Below are positions 37,294 through 45,917 of a DNA stretch of 64,000 bases, piece after piece. The stretch lies in the NCBI RefSeq assembly GCF_022810305.1, contig NZ_JALGQH010000003.1, forward strand, positions 270,472 to 334,471, written 5' to 3'. This DNA is from Rhodococcus sp. ARC_M6 (GTDB lineage: Bacteria; Actinomycetota; Actinomycetes; Mycobacteriales; Mycobacteriaceae). The notes beneath the pieces were generated by a model. It worked only from the letters and a program-made list of their open reading frames with translations. It was not told the origin of the DNA and did no database searches. The position numbers and the translations under genes are program-made. Numbering within the stretch: the first letter of the stretch is position 1; each line of letters opens with the position of its first letter.

Positions 37294-37728
37294 CTACGTT
37301 CGCCAGGTGTAGGCGCTGGAGTCCGGAGGTACGCGGGGCAGGTTCTCGGATGATCGGAGGTTCTCTGCCATCTCGACGAGCAAAGCCTGCGATGCGGGAG
37401 ACAAGTCGATGACGCGCGACGCCAGGTTGCGCAGACGATCGTTGTGAAGCTGTTCCAGCAATGAATGATCGGCATCGCCGCTGGAGACGAACGGCAATTG
37501 CTGGGATGGGCTGAAAAAATAGTCCGGGTTTACGTCGAAGAATTCGGCGAGGGCAGCAACGACTTCAGGTGACGGATTGGTACGGACGCCGGTTCGGAGT
37601 TGTGACAGATAGGGCGTCGAAATTCGGCAGCCGTGTTCGGTCATGCTTCGTACCACCAGTGCATTGGTGACGTGGCTAGGAGCGGATTCGAACAACGAAT
37701 TCAATCGTTGGCTGAACCTGTGCACCAT
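37294..37728 (-). CDS. EspR-like XRE regulator
   Basis: A 144-residue protein with an N-terminal HTH closely resembling mycobacterial EspR: RLNSLFESAP, then RISTPYLSQLRTGVRTNPSPEVVAALAEFFDV. The C-terminal half, LASRVIDLSPASQALLVEMAENLRSSE, matches the EspR dimerisation helices. Such proteins are nucleoid-associated regulators that bind distant sites. It stands alone between the riboswitch and the two-component operon. No conserved ESX genes are present in this window, so its target genes are unknown. Confidence 0.85.
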   Translation of the reverse strand: MVHRFSQRLNSLFESAPSHVTNALVVRSMTEHGCRISTPYLSQLRTGVRTNPSPEVVAALAEFFDVNPDYFFSPSQQLPFVSSGDADHSLLEQLHNDRLRNLASRVIDLSPASQALLVEMAENLRSSENLPRVPPDSSAYTWRT

Positions 37729-37928
37729 TACCCCCGTCCCTCCCGTATCGCCCGCCCCGGACCTATCGGTAACTGCATCATAACCAGGTCGTGAGCCAAG
37801 CCTTCCCTGGGCGGCAATGTCTTGCTAGTTTGCGGAACCACGTTGAGGATACGTGAATTTTCGGCCGTCGCTCAACGAAGGGATCTCGACTAGTCAATTG
37901 CGACGGAATTGCTCGATCATATGTCTGG

Positions 37929-38537
37929 TCAAAGCCATCCGTTCGAGTTCGCAATCCGAACGGACTCCCCGCGCGTGGTGCCACCGGTCTTGCCCATCGC
38001 GGATGACAGGTGATTGCGAACGGTGCCGGCAGTGAGAAAGAGTTCTGCAGCGATGGTGGCTACGGGCGCGCCGGTCTGGGCGGCTCGCAAGACCTGGGTC
38101 TCGCGCTCGGTCAAGGGAGATTCTCCACTGATCAGGCTGTCTGCTGCCAGCGTCGGATCGACGACGCGTAATCCCGCGTGCACCCGTCGTACCGCGTCTG
38201 CGAGTTGGCGTGCCGGAGTGTCCTTGACGACGAACCCAGTTGCCCCGGCTCGTAGTGCCTTCCTGAGGTACCCCGGGCGTCCGAAGGTGGTGACAATCAG
38301 GACGCGTGTCGTCGGTACCGCGTCGCGCAGTGCCGCAGCGGCTGCAATGCCATCCATCCCCGGCATTTCCACGTCGAGCAATGCCACATCCGGTTGGTGC
38401 TCGAGCGCTGCTGCCACCACCTCGTCGCCGCGGCCGACTTCGGCAACTACTGTCAGATCGGATTCGAGATCGAGAAGTGCGGCAAGTGCTCCTCTCACCA
38501 GAGCTTGGTCGTCTGCGAGCAGTAGGCGGATCGTCAC
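37929..38537 (-). CDS. NarL-family response regulator
   Basis: A 202-residue response regulator: receiver domain with LLADDQALVRGALAALL, phospho-acceptor Asp in VALLDVEMPGMDG, conserved Thr/Lys (IVTTFGRPGYLRKAL, VVKDTP), then a LuxR HTH (LTERETQVLRAAQTGAPVATIAAELFLTAGTVRNHLSSAMGKTG). The C-terminal tail GGTTRGESVRIANSNGWL is unusual compared with the common GARNR.EA.RIA pattern. Encoded in an ATGA overlap with its kinase and downstream of an ABC exporter, so it probably controls that exporter. Confidence 0.9.
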   Translation of the reverse strand: MTIRLLLADDQALVRGALAALLDLESDLTVVAEVGRGDEVVAAALEHQPDVALLDVEMPGMDGIAAAAALRDAVPTTRVLIVTTFGRPGYLRKALRAGATGFVVKDTPARQLADAVRRVHAGLRVVDPTLAADSLISGESPLTERETQVLRAAQTGAPVATIAAELFLTAGTVRNHLSSAMGKTGGTTRGESVRIANSNGWL

Positions 38538-39658
38538 GTTGTCTCCTGGTCCAGGACCTGTAGCGAAAAACCTTGTGGCGATGGGCTCGTGATGATGACG
38601 CGTGCTCCGGCGGATGCTGCACGTTCACGTAGGCCGGTCAGCCCGTTGCCGGTTGTCGTACGCCCCGAAGCGACACCGTTGTCGGTAACTTCAACGCTGT
38701 TCGCGTCCACTGTGATTGTGCATTGTGTTGCGGCGCTGTGGCGTACGACGTTGGTGACGCCTTCACGAATTGTCCAGGCGAACAACTCTCGCAGGTGACC
38801 GGGAACCATTTCCGTGCTGTTCGGAGTGCGATCTTCGATGCCGGCGGCGCGTAAGGCCTCGCGAGCACGGGCTATCTCCATCGGAAGCGAGATAGTGCGA
38901 AATCCGTCGACTGCTGATCTCACATCGGCCAACGCATCGCGGGAAAGGCGCTCGAGATCGTCGAGTTCACTTCGGGCCCGGTTTATGTCGATGTCGAGCA
39001 ATCGGTTGGCCAGCTCGGCTTTCACGGTGATGACTGTGAGTGAGTGCCCCAGGATGTCGTGAAGATCACGGGCCATTCTTGCCCGTTCCTCCATGACAGC
39101 GCGCCTTTCCTGCTCCTCTCGTTCGTGGAGCATCGTGAAATTGCGCCTGATGAGGGACATCACGCCCCACGTGGCGAAAGCGGCGGCACACACTCCGAGT
39201 GACAGGCCGGAATAGTTTCCCCATCCGGCTGAAGCGCTGACGATTTCCACTGACGCCGCAAATATCAATGTGAAGACGCCGCCGGCCACGGTCGGCAGCA
39301 TGGTCACGGCGGTGACAGCGAGGTAGGGCGCAGCGGCAAGGCCGGTCGGCCCGACGCTGATGATCATCACACCAGCGAGCGCTGTCAGTCCCGCCAGCGT
39401 GAAGGCGGCCCAGAGAAGCGTCGGCTCCGTACTTGTCATCCGACGACGCTGCTGAACTCTGTAAAAGGTGTGGAGATACAGCGTGCTGAATCCGAGCGTG
39501 GCGAGAATGCCCGCCCAACCACGCAGTTCGTCGCGGTGATTCCACCCTTCGATGAGCGGGCCACCGAGAAAGACCATCCAGACGGCGGCAAACAGAATGC
39601 CGAAACGATTCCATCGCGGTGGTGCGACGGAATCGCCTCGGTGGCTGGTCTCGGACAA
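38534..39658 (-). CDS. DesK-type sensor histidine kinase
   Basis: A 374-residue kinase: about five N-terminal membrane helices (residues 20-170), then the HisKA_3 dimerisation helix with the phosphorylated His in ERARMARDLHDILGHSLTVI, and an ATPase domain with the N box EGVTNVVRHSAATQC, EVTDNGVASG and NGLTGLRERAASAG. The sensory part has no large external domain, so it probably senses the membrane or a partner transporter. It begins with TTG directly after the TAG stop of the ABC permease gene and overlaps the response regulator. Confidence 0.9.
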   Translation of the reverse strand: MSETSHRGDSVAPPRWNRFGILFAAVWMVFLGGPLIEGWNHRDELRGWAGILATLGFSTLYLHTFYRVQQRRRMTSTEPTLLWAAFTLAGLTALAGVMIISVGPTGLAAAPYLAVTAVTMLPTVAGGVFTLIFAASVEIVSASAGWGNYSGLSLGVCAAAFATWGVMSLIRRNFTMLHEREEQERRAVMEERARMARDLHDILGHSLTVITVKAELANRLLDIDINRARSELDDLERLSRDALADVRSAVDGFRTISLPMEIARAREALRAAGIEDRTPNSTEMVPGHLRELFAWTIREGVTNVVRHSAATQCTITVDANSVEVTDNGVASGRTTTGNGLTGLRERAASAGARVIITSPSPQGFSLQVLDQETT

Positions 39659-40453
39659 CTACACACGCTCCGTATCTCGCTGGAATCGCCAGACCGCGCC
39701 GACGGCGAAGATGGCGAACCACACCAGGATATTGGCGATCCAGGTCCAGTGAAGGGAATTGCCGGTCAGTGGTGCGTGTGCCAGCGCGTTGATGCCGAAC
39801 ATCGGAGTGAATTGAGCAATGGTTGCCCAGACCGAACCGTCTTGCAAGGGCACGAAGAGCCCGCCGCCGAAGGCCAGCAGCGCCAAACCGGGGCCGAGAA
39901 GCTGCATGACATTTTCACTTGGCAGTAGATAGCCCATGAACAAGCCGAATGCAGCAAAGATGGCAGAACCTAGCCAAGCGATCAATGCTGTTGTGAACCA
40001 GAGTGATCCGTCCATCTGTGCGCCGGTGAAGGAACCTGCGAGATACACAACGAGAATGGAGATCAGACCTAGTGTCATCGCCATGATCAGTTTGACGACG
40101 ACATAGGCCACCGGTGTCAGTGGGGTCAACCTCAGTTGGCGACTCCAGCCCGACGCGCGCTCGATGGAGACCATTGCGCCCCCGCTGGTCGTGGCAAGCA
40201 TCGCGCCGTACAGAGCCATACTGATCATGATGTAGGCAGCGACATTTCCGTGTTCGATACCGTGATCCTCGTTTCCCTGACCCGGACCGAAAACGAGATA
40301 GAACACGACCGGCATGATCAGTGTGAAGATCATCGTCCGTCGATTGCGGGTCAAGCGCCGAAACTCGATGCGCAGCAGGGTTGTATTGAAACCGCCTAGT
40401 GGTGCAACGGCGCGATCTTCTCGGTAAGTGGAGGTTTCGGAAACTCGGGTCAT
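39659..40453 (-). CDS. ABC-2 type exporter permease
   Basis: A 264-residue inner-membrane permease with six predicted helices (MIFTLIMPVVFYLVFGP, AAYIMISMALYGAMLATTSGG, LIMAMTLGLISILVVYLAG, ALIAWLGSAIFAAFGLFMGYLL and so on) and a cytoplasmic N-terminal segment. ABC-2 exporters of this sort move drugs or lipids. The ATG at 40453 shares one base with the ATPase stop (TGATG); longer upstream frames are rejected. It forms one operon with the ATPase and the two-component system. Confidence 0.9.
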   Translation of the reverse strand: MTRVSETSTYREDRAVAPLGGFNTTLLRIEFRRLTRNRRTMIFTLIMPVVFYLVFGPGQGNEDHGIEHGNVAAYIMISMALYGAMLATTSGGAMVSIERASGWSRQLRLTPLTPVAYVVVKLIMAMTLGLISILVVYLAGSFTGAQMDGSLWFTTALIAWLGSAIFAAFGLFMGYLLPSENVMQLLGPGLALLAFGGGLFVPLQDGSVWATIAQFTPMFGINALAHAPLTGNSLHWTWIANILVWFAIFAVGAVWRFQRDTERV

Positions 40454-41391
40454 CACAATTGTCCGTCGGTGGTGTCGGAGGTGAGCGCGATGAACGCATC
40501 TTCGAGTCCGTGCGAGATGATTTCGAGGTCGTGGGCTTGCGTGTGTGTGAGCAGGTAGCGTGCGACGGAATCGGTGTCCCGGGAATGGACTACGAGAGTG
40601 TCGCCGTTCAGCTCGATCGAATCGCAGTTCGGAATCGATTGCAGGGCTTGCTTGTCCAGATTCGGGATGTGCGCTCGCAGCGTCCTCCCTGCGACCATCG
40701 ATTTGATCTCCGACGTTGTTCCGTCCGCCACGATCCGGCCGTGCCGAACGAGAATGATTCGGTCGGCATACGCGTCGGCCTCCTCGAGGTAGTGCGTTGC
40801 AAACAGCACGGTGCGACCTTGGTCGGCGTCTGCCCGGATTGCCGACCAGAAGTCTCGTCGACCTTCCACGTCCATTCCGGTCGTCGGTTCGTCGAGAATC
40901 AACAACCGCGGATCCGACAGAAGTGCCATCGCAAACCGGAGGCGCTGCTGCTGACCACCGGAGCACTTCTTCACGAGTCGCCCGGAGATATCGAGGATTC
41001 CGGCCCGGTCGAGGACGTCGTCGACCGGACGAGAGTGGGCGTAGAGGCTCGCGGTCAGGGCGACGGTTTCGGCAACGGTCAACTCGGGGAGCAATCCGCC
41101 GCTTTGCATGACAGCGGAAACGAGTCCCCGCGCGATGGCGGCACGAGGTGGCATCCCGAAAACGTCTACCTTGCCCGATGTGGGCCGAGACAGCCCGAGA
41201 ATCATGTCGACCGTGGTTGTCTTTCCGGCGCCGTTGGGACCGAGGAACGCAACGATCTCGCCGGGTTCGATGCTCAGGTCGATACCGTCGACGGCGACAA
41301 CGGAACCGAACTCCTTCCGGACTCCGGTCAACCGGACTGCGTCACCCGCCGAGACTCTCGATTGTGTCTGTAGTGCGTGTGCTGAGGTCAT
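40453..41391 (-). CDS. ABC exporter ATPase
   Basis: A 312-residue nucleotide-binding subunit: Walker A LGPNGAGKTTT, Q-loop MQSGGLLPELTV, signature CSGGQQQRLRFA, Walker B LLILDEPTTGMD and the H-loop ATHYLEEADAYADR, then a C-terminal regulatory tail of about 90 residues typical of DrrA-like ATPases. Paired with the permease just downstream, so the exporter probably removes a hydrophobic toxin; the substrate is not known. Confidence 0.93.
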   Translation of the reverse strand: MTSAHALQTQSRVSAGDAVRLTGVRKEFGSVVAVDGIDLSIEPGEIVAFLGPNGAGKTTTVDMILGLSRPTSGKVDVFGMPPRAAIARGLVSAVMQSGGLLPELTVAETVALTASLYAHSRPVDDVLDRAGILDISGRLVKKCSGGQQQRLRFAMALLSDPRLLILDEPTTGMDVEGRRDFWSAIRADADQGRTVLFATHYLEEADAYADRIILVRHGRIVADGTTSEIKSMVAGRTLRAHIPNLDKQALQSIPNCDSIELNGDTLVVHSRDTDSVARYLLTHTQAHDLEIISHGLEDAFIALTSDTTDGQL

Positions 41392-41446
41392 AGATTCAAT
41401 CTGTCGTGCGGGGGAGAGTTGTTCCTCGGCTGTCCGTCACCTTTTG

Positions 41447-41466
41447 CCCATGACAACTGTCATGGG
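41447..41466. promoter_or_regulatory. Palindromic operator before the ABC exporter operon
   Basis: A perfect 9-bp inverted repeat CCCATGACA-AC-TGTCATGGG (41447-41466), 55 bp upstream of the ATPase start. The ATGACA-N2-TGTCAT core is of the kind bound by NarL/DesR-type response regulators, so the adjacent regulator is the likely ligand. Confidence 0.65.
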
Positions 41467-41508
41467 TTTACGGCGAAGGTTGTCGGACCTTGGACGTACT
41501 CTGCCCGC

Positions 41509-41538
41509 ATGACCGACCAACTCACGGCGTGGTGTTGA
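41509..41538 (+). other. Possible short upstream ORF overlapping the alkC start
   Basis: A nine-codon frame from ATG 41509 ends at TGA 41536-41538, which shares a base with the ATG of the next gene (TGATG). A TACTCT -10-like box (41497-41502) is placed for a leaderless transcript starting at 41509. Too short to be certain. Confidence 0.3.
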
Positions 41539-42632
41539 TGCCGACCGCAGATGAACTACTCGGAACGGCTGTAGTCGCGGACTTGGCACGTTGTCTCGAA
41601 CGCGCGACGGGGCGAAAACGTCTGGACGGCGTGCGAGGCTCGGCCGCGGGTTTCGGAGGATTGAGCCTGAGCGAACGCACGCGTGTTGTCCGGGATGCGA
41701 TGCTGAACGAGCTTCCCGACGACTATTCGGCTTTCGCGCAGATCATTCGCGCCGCCTTGGCCGAGGACGCGTTCACCGGGTGGATGATCTGGCCGGTCAC
41801 AGAAGCCGTCGCAGTGTCGGCAACACAAGACCCTGACGGATTCGACGACGGAATGGCGCTCCTTGCCGAGCTGACTTCTCGTCTGACCGGTGAATTTGCG
41901 ATTCGAACGTTCCTCGACGCGGATTTCGAGCGAGCGTTGGAGATAGTGCTCGGATGGACTGATCGCGAGGACGAGCACGTTCGACGCCTTGCCAGCGAGG
42001 GAACGCGGACACGTCTGCCGTGGGGTCGGCGGGTGAAGGCACTGACAGCGCGGCCGGAGTCCACGATTGCGATTCTCGACGCGTTGTATCGGGACGAGTC
42101 CGAGTACGTGAGGCGATCGGTCGCGAACCACCTCAACGATCTCAGTCGGATCGATCCTGTGTTGGCGGTGTCGGTCGCCAAACGTTGGCTCGGCGATGCA
42201 GATCCAGCAACGCCGAAGGTTGTCCGTCACGCGCTCCGAAGCCTGGTGAAAGCCGGCGATGCGGATGCTCTCGCGTTGCTCGGTTTTGCGCCACCCACAG
42301 ATGTTGTCGTCGCGGACTTCGTTCTCGACCGAGACGCCGTAGCCGCTGGTGGCGATCTTTCCTTCGACTTCGTCCTCACCAATCAGGGTGCGGGCGAGGT
42401 TACGGTGGTGATCGATTACGTGGTCCACCATGTGAAGGCCAACGGTCTTACCACTCCGAAGGTATTCAAGTTGGCTACCCGAACACTTGCTCCGGGAATC
42501 GCCATTGCAATCGGAAAGCGTCACTCGTTCAGGCCGATCAGCACCCGAAAGTACTACGCCGGAGAACACGGCATCGAAATTCAGATCAATGGGGTTCGTC
42601 AGGGCCGCAAGGTTTTTCAACTCGGAGGATGA
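41538..42632 (+). CDS. AlkC-type DNA alkylation repair protein
   Basis: A 364-residue protein with an all-helical HEAT-like body (TIAILDALYRDESEYVRRSVANHLNDLSRIDPVLAVSVAKRWLGD) and a C-terminal beta-rich Ig-like domain (VVADFVLDRDAVAAGGDLSFDFVLTNQGAGEVTVVIDYVVHHVKANG). This two-part layout is that of AlkC glycosylases, which excise 3-methyladenine and 3-methylcytosine; AlkD lacks the beta domain. WGRRVKALTARP is a further family-like segment. Divergent from the ABC exporter operon. Start at ATG 41538; AlkC identity is from domain pattern, not a search. Confidence 0.78.
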   Translation: MPTADELLGTAVVADLARCLERATGRKRLDGVRGSAAGFGGLSLSERTRVVRDAMLNELPDDYSAFAQIIRAALAEDAFTGWMIWPVTEAVAVSATQDPDGFDDGMALLAELTSRLTGEFAIRTFLDADFERALEIVLGWTDREDEHVRRLASEGTRTRLPWGRRVKALTARPESTIAILDALYRDESEYVRRSVANHLNDLSRIDPVLAVSVAKRWLGDADPATPKVVRHALRSLVKAGDADALALLGFAPPTDVVVADFVLDRDAVAAGGDLSFDFVLTNQGAGEVTVVIDYVVHHVKANGLTTPKVFKLATRTLAPGIAIAIGKRHSFRPISTRKYYAGEHGIEIQINGVRQGRKVFQLGG

Positions 42633-42861
42633 GTCTCATCTGATGCGTCGGTGGGGTGCTGAATTGACCAGACGCCGCTCGCACCTCCGCTCCTGGTGGT
42701 TTTCGCCTGCGTGCGGTCCGGTGCGCGAGGGATTTCCCGATGAATGGGAGACCCGTAACCGATTCTGGCAAATAGCTGGTTGTGTGAGATCCGACACTCC
42801 AAGTTTCGGTTCTTCGGCATACCTGAAGTGGCGTTCCCCACGATGAAAGGCCTTCCCACCC

Positions 42862-43620
42862 ATGCGAATCCGATCTCTTCGACTATCCATTGCGGTGATG
42901 GCGACCGCGGTCGCGGCCACAACCGCTACCACCGGCGTCGCGTCCGCCGATATCGACTTCGGAAGCTTCGGCAGCAGCTTCGGCAGCAGCTCCGGCAGCA
43001 GCAACGACGAAATGGTCATCACCCTGGTGCGCCATGCCGAGTCCGCCGGTAACACCTCCGGCCTGATCGACACCACGGTGCCCGGACCCGACCTGACCCC
43101 ACGCGGCCGGACACAGGCAGACAACCTGGCCGTCCAGTTGGCCGACGAGAATTACGACTGCGCCTTCGCGTCAAACATGGTGCGTACCGAGCAGACTGCG
43201 GCACCGACCGTCGCCAAGCTCGATCTGAGCCTCAACATTCAGCCCGGTTTCCGGGAGATCGAGGCAGGCGAGTACGAGGGCACCTCGGAAGCCGCGGGAC
43301 TGTCCGGGTACCTACAGGCGCCGATCAAGTGGCTCTCCGGCGACCTGACCGCACGGATTCCAGGCTCCATCGACGGCAACGAGTTCGACGGCCGCGTCGA
43401 TCAGGCACTGCTCGATGTGCAGCGCCGCGACTGCGCCAACCCGGTGATCTTCGCGCACGGCGCCACCATCATGTTCTGGTCCATGATGAACGCCAGCAAC
43501 GCCGACAAGGACAAACTCGGCACCGATCCGATACGCAACGGCGGCCGCGTCGTCCTCAAGGGCAGCCCGCAGAAGGGCTGGACGATTGTCGACTGGGTCG
43601 GCCACCCGGACCTTGGCTGA
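42862..43620 (+). CDS. Secreted histidine phosphatase family protein
   Basis: A 252-residue exported enzyme: signal peptide MRIRSLRLSIAVMATAVAATTATTGVASA, a Ser/Gly-rich linker, then the phosphoglycerate-mutase fold with catalytic VRHAES and the second His in IFAHGATIMFW. Such periplasmic or extracellular proteins hydrolyse phospho-esters. GAAAGG lies 11 bases before the ATG at 42862. Located upstream of the aroG leader but in a separate unit. The substrate is unknown. Confidence 0.87.
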   Translation: MRIRSLRLSIAVMATAVAATTATTGVASADIDFGSFGSSFGSSSGSSNDEMVITLVRHAESAGNTSGLIDTTVPGPDLTPRGRTQADNLAVQLADENYDCAFASNMVRTEQTAAPTVAKLDLSLNIQPGFREIEAGEYEGTSEAAGLSGYLQAPIKWLSGDLTARIPGSIDGNEFDGRVDQALLDVQRRDCANPVIFAHGATIMFWSMMNASNADKDKLGTDPIRNGGRVVLKGSPQKGWTIVDWVGHPDLG

Positions 43621-43939
43621 TTCGCCCTTCCATGCCCCGGACGTCACCGACACAGTCGATGGCGCCGGGGCGCGGTCATATCTCAGCCCAGGGCCCTATG
43701 GCGACGTCGGCAACAGCCTTCATCGTGATGCGACGACCTGAACGGCCCCCGAAGTTCGAACTCGAGGTATGGTGGCCGACATGCAGCGCGTGTATTTCTG
43801 GTTTAGCAGGCCGGCCCCGGGTGGGCCTGCCAGCGTAACCATGCGCTGACAACCTCCACCCAAGAGCCGGATTACAGACCGGCTCGCTGGAGTTCATTTC
43901 ACCTCTGGGGTCGGCCTGAGAACAGGAAACCGAAACCCC
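43621..43939 (+). promoter_or_regulatory. aroG leader region
   Basis: This 319-base stretch contains no protein gene except the leader peptide at 43781-43849. It holds several inverted repeats: GCAGGCC/GGCCTGC (43806-43812 with 43824-43830), a perfect 7-bp stem GAGCCGG/CCGGCTC (43864-43870 with 43879-43885), and a TGGGGT stretch (43895-43900) that could pair with ACCCCAT at the aroG start codon. These look like alternative structures of an attenuator. A TATGGT -10-like box (43768-43773) sits 7 bases before the leader ATG. Confidence 0.6.
43781..43849 (+). CDS. Putative aromatic amino acid leader peptide for aroG
   Basis: A 22-codon frame starting at ATG 43781 and ending at TGA 43847-43849. 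It contains VYFWF, i.e. Tyr-Phe-Trp-Phe in a row, exactly the three amino acids made by the pathway that aroG starts. A possible -10 box directly upstream would make the mRNA leaderless with the peptide as its first message. Slow translation of these codons when aromatic amino acids are low would change the downstream hairpins. No such peptide has been confirmed here; the call rests on sequence and position. Confidence 0.6.
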   Translation: MQRVYFWFSRPAPGGPASVTMR

Positions 43940-45028
43940 ATGACTGTCACCATCAACACCACAGCCACATCGGACAGCCTCGATGATCAGCGCACTGTCA
44001 GCATCAGTCCGCTCGTCTCACCGGCGACTATCCGTGCTCAGCACGCTCCCGACGAGGTCGCGGCTGCAACTGTGCGTACCGGTCGCGCCGACACCATCAA
44101 CATTCTCAACGGCGATGACGACCGACTCATCGTCGTAGTCGGCCCGTGCTCGGTGCATGATCCCGAAGCTGCCATGGATTACGCCCGTCGACTGGCCGCC
44201 AAAGCCGAAGAATTGCGTGACGACCTGCACATCGTCATGCGCGTCTACTTCGAAAAGCCGCGTACGACGCTGGGCTGGAAGGGTCTGCTCAACGACCCGC
44301 ACCTCGACGGCACGTACGACGTCAATACCGGTCTCGGTATCGGCCGCAAGCTGCTTCTCGACGTGTCCAGTCTCGGATTGCCGGTCGGCTGCGAATTCCT
44401 CGACCCGATCATGCCGCAGTACATCGCAGACCTCGTGAGCTACGGAGCCATCGGCGCCCGCACTGCGGCCAGCCAGGTGCATCGCCAGTTGTGCAGCGCA
44501 CTGTCCATGCCCGTTGGTATCAAGAACTCCACCGAAGGTGATGTGCAGGTAGCCGTCGACGGAACCCGCGCTGCGGCAGCAAGTCACGTCTTCCCCGGCA
44601 CCGATCTCGACGGTCAGGCCGCGCTGATCCGTACCGCCGGAAACCCGGATTGCCACGTCATCCTTCGCGGCGGCAGCGACGGTCCGAACTACGACGCCGA
44701 GACCGTCGCCGATACCCTTGCACGACTGCGTAAGTCGAATCTGCCGGAGCGCGTGGTCATCGACGCGAGCCACGGCAACAGCAGCAAGGACCACGAGCGT
44801 CAGGTCATCGTGCTCGACGACATCGCCCGTCGTCTCACCGAAGGTGAGCAGGGAATTGCCGGTGTCATGCTGGAGAGCTTCATCGAAGCCGGTCGTCAGG
44901 ACCTGACCTTGGGCAAGGCTGACGAGCTCACGTACGGACAGTCCATCACCGACGCGTGCATCGACTGGTCCACCACGGCAGCGCAATTGGACCGTTTGGC
45001 GCAGGCTGTTGCAGCTCGGCGGGCCTGA
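43940..45028 (+). CDS. aroG: 3-deoxy-7-phosphoheptulonate synthase, class I
   Basis: First step of the shikimate pathway, condensing phosphoenolpyruvate and erythrose 4-phosphate into DAHP. The 362-residue sequence is of the AroAI-alpha (E. coli AroG) type: VVGPCSVHDPEAAMDYARRL, RVYFEKPRTTLGWKGLLNDP, MPVGIKNSTEGD, VIDASHGNSSKDHERQ and the metal-binding Cys, His, Glu and Asp residues are present. The N-terminal 40 residues carry PATIRAQHAPDEVA, the region where feedback inhibitors bind. A leader peptide and hairpins upstream suggest attenuation. ATG 43940 has AGGAAA 10 bases before it. Confidence 0.95.
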   Translation: MTVTINTTATSDSLDDQRTVSISPLVSPATIRAQHAPDEVAAATVRTGRADTINILNGDDDRLIVVVGPCSVHDPEAAMDYARRLAAKAEELRDDLHIVMRVYFEKPRTTLGWKGLLNDPHLDGTYDVNTGLGIGRKLLLDVSSLGLPVGCEFLDPIMPQYIADLVSYGAIGARTAASQVHRQLCSALSMPVGIKNSTEGDVQVAVDGTRAAAASHVFPGTDLDGQAALIRTAGNPDCHVILRGGSDGPNYDAETVADTLARLRKSNLPERVVIDASHGNSSKDHERQVIVLDDIARRLTEGEQGIAGVMLESFIEAGRQDLTLGKADELTYGQSITDACIDWSTTAAQLDRLAQAVAARRA

Positions 45029-45038
45029 CTCACAACTG

Positions 45039-45833
45039 TCAGAGCTGTAGTAGTGACCACCACAATTCGCGTGAGGCGACCTGATACTCGAGCATGTGAG
45101 TGATCAGGTCCCTCAGCGGTTGCTGGGGTTCGAGATCTTCGGGCAAGAGCGGATTTCGGATGATCACCGCGATCACGGCGCTGCCGAGGACCAGTGATTC
45201 CCGAGCGGCTTCCTCGCGGCTGACGGAAGATCGGCGTTCTTCTGCGATGGTCAGTGCTTCGCGGGCATCGGCGATTTCGGCGAGCAAGGAGTCGGAATTC
45301 CACAATCCACGCACGGTTGAATCGTCTTCGGGTGTCAACGAGTCGACGCGCATGACTGTGGACTCGGGTGCCACGCCGAGTCGGTGCAGTGCAGATCGAG
45401 CGTTGTCGACGCCGCCGTCGAGATTGTTCGGACGTACCGACAGCGTCGGCGTCCATTCTGCGTAGCCCGCTAAGTGGAGTGCTAGGTCGTGTCGACGAGC
45501 GGCGGTACGGTCGCTTCGCTTCAATGCGGATTGTTCGACGGCGACCCATGACCCATCCCAGGTCCGGAGTCGATCCATACGTGTACGCCAGCCTTCTACC
45601 TCGCCGTAGGTCGGAAATCCCTCGGGGTTGAGGATGTAGGTTCCGCGGGCTGTGCGACGTAGCTTTCCTTCTTTGCACAGACGCCCGGTCGCCACCCGGA
45701 TGCTTGACGCGGTGACGCCGATCAATTCGCCTGCTCGGGTCAGCATTGTCGTGCTGAATTCGGTCTCCGGGCTTGCCGTCGCCAGATCCAGGACAACTCG
45801 GCCGGCGGACAGCGCTCGATCAATTTGTAACAA
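45039..45833 (-). CDS. PaaX-like transcriptional regulator
   Basis: A 264-residue regulator with an N-terminal winged-HTH region (MLTRAGELIGVTASSIRVATGRLCKEGKLRRTARGTYIL) and a C-terminal domain of the PaaX type (PLRDLITHMLEYQVASRELWWSLLQL). PaaX proteins repress CoA-ligase pathways and are released by an aryl-CoA. It starts with TTG at 45833, inside one half of its operator, and is divergent from the crotonase/acyl-CoA synthetase pair, which it probably controls. Identity of the inducing CoA ester is unknown. Confidence 0.8.
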   Translation of the reverse strand: MLQIDRALSAGRVVLDLATASPETEFSTTMLTRAGELIGVTASSIRVATGRLCKEGKLRRTARGTYILNPEGFPTYGEVEGWRTRMDRLRTWDGSWVAVEQSALKRSDRTAARRHDLALHLAGYAEWTPTLSVRPNNLDGGVDNARSALHRLGVAPESTVMRVDSLTPEDDSTVRGLWNSDSLLAEIADAREALTIAEERRSSVSREEAARESLVLGSAVIAVIIRNPLLPEDLEPQQPLRDLITHMLEYQVASRELWWSLLQL

Positions 45834-45866
45834 CTTTTCGACAACTCCTGACCAATTTTGTTACAA
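45825..45866. promoter_or_regulatory. Putative operator between PaaX-like gene and crotonase
   Basis: TTGTAACAA (45825-45833) and its reverse complement TTGTTACAA (45858-45866) are centred 33 bp apart in the divergent region. The first copy overlaps the regulator's own start codon. Confidence 0.6.
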
Positions 45867-45917
45867 GTGGCATGGTGGGTATTGGGAAACCTTAACCGTG
45901 AGAAGTGAGGAAGTATC

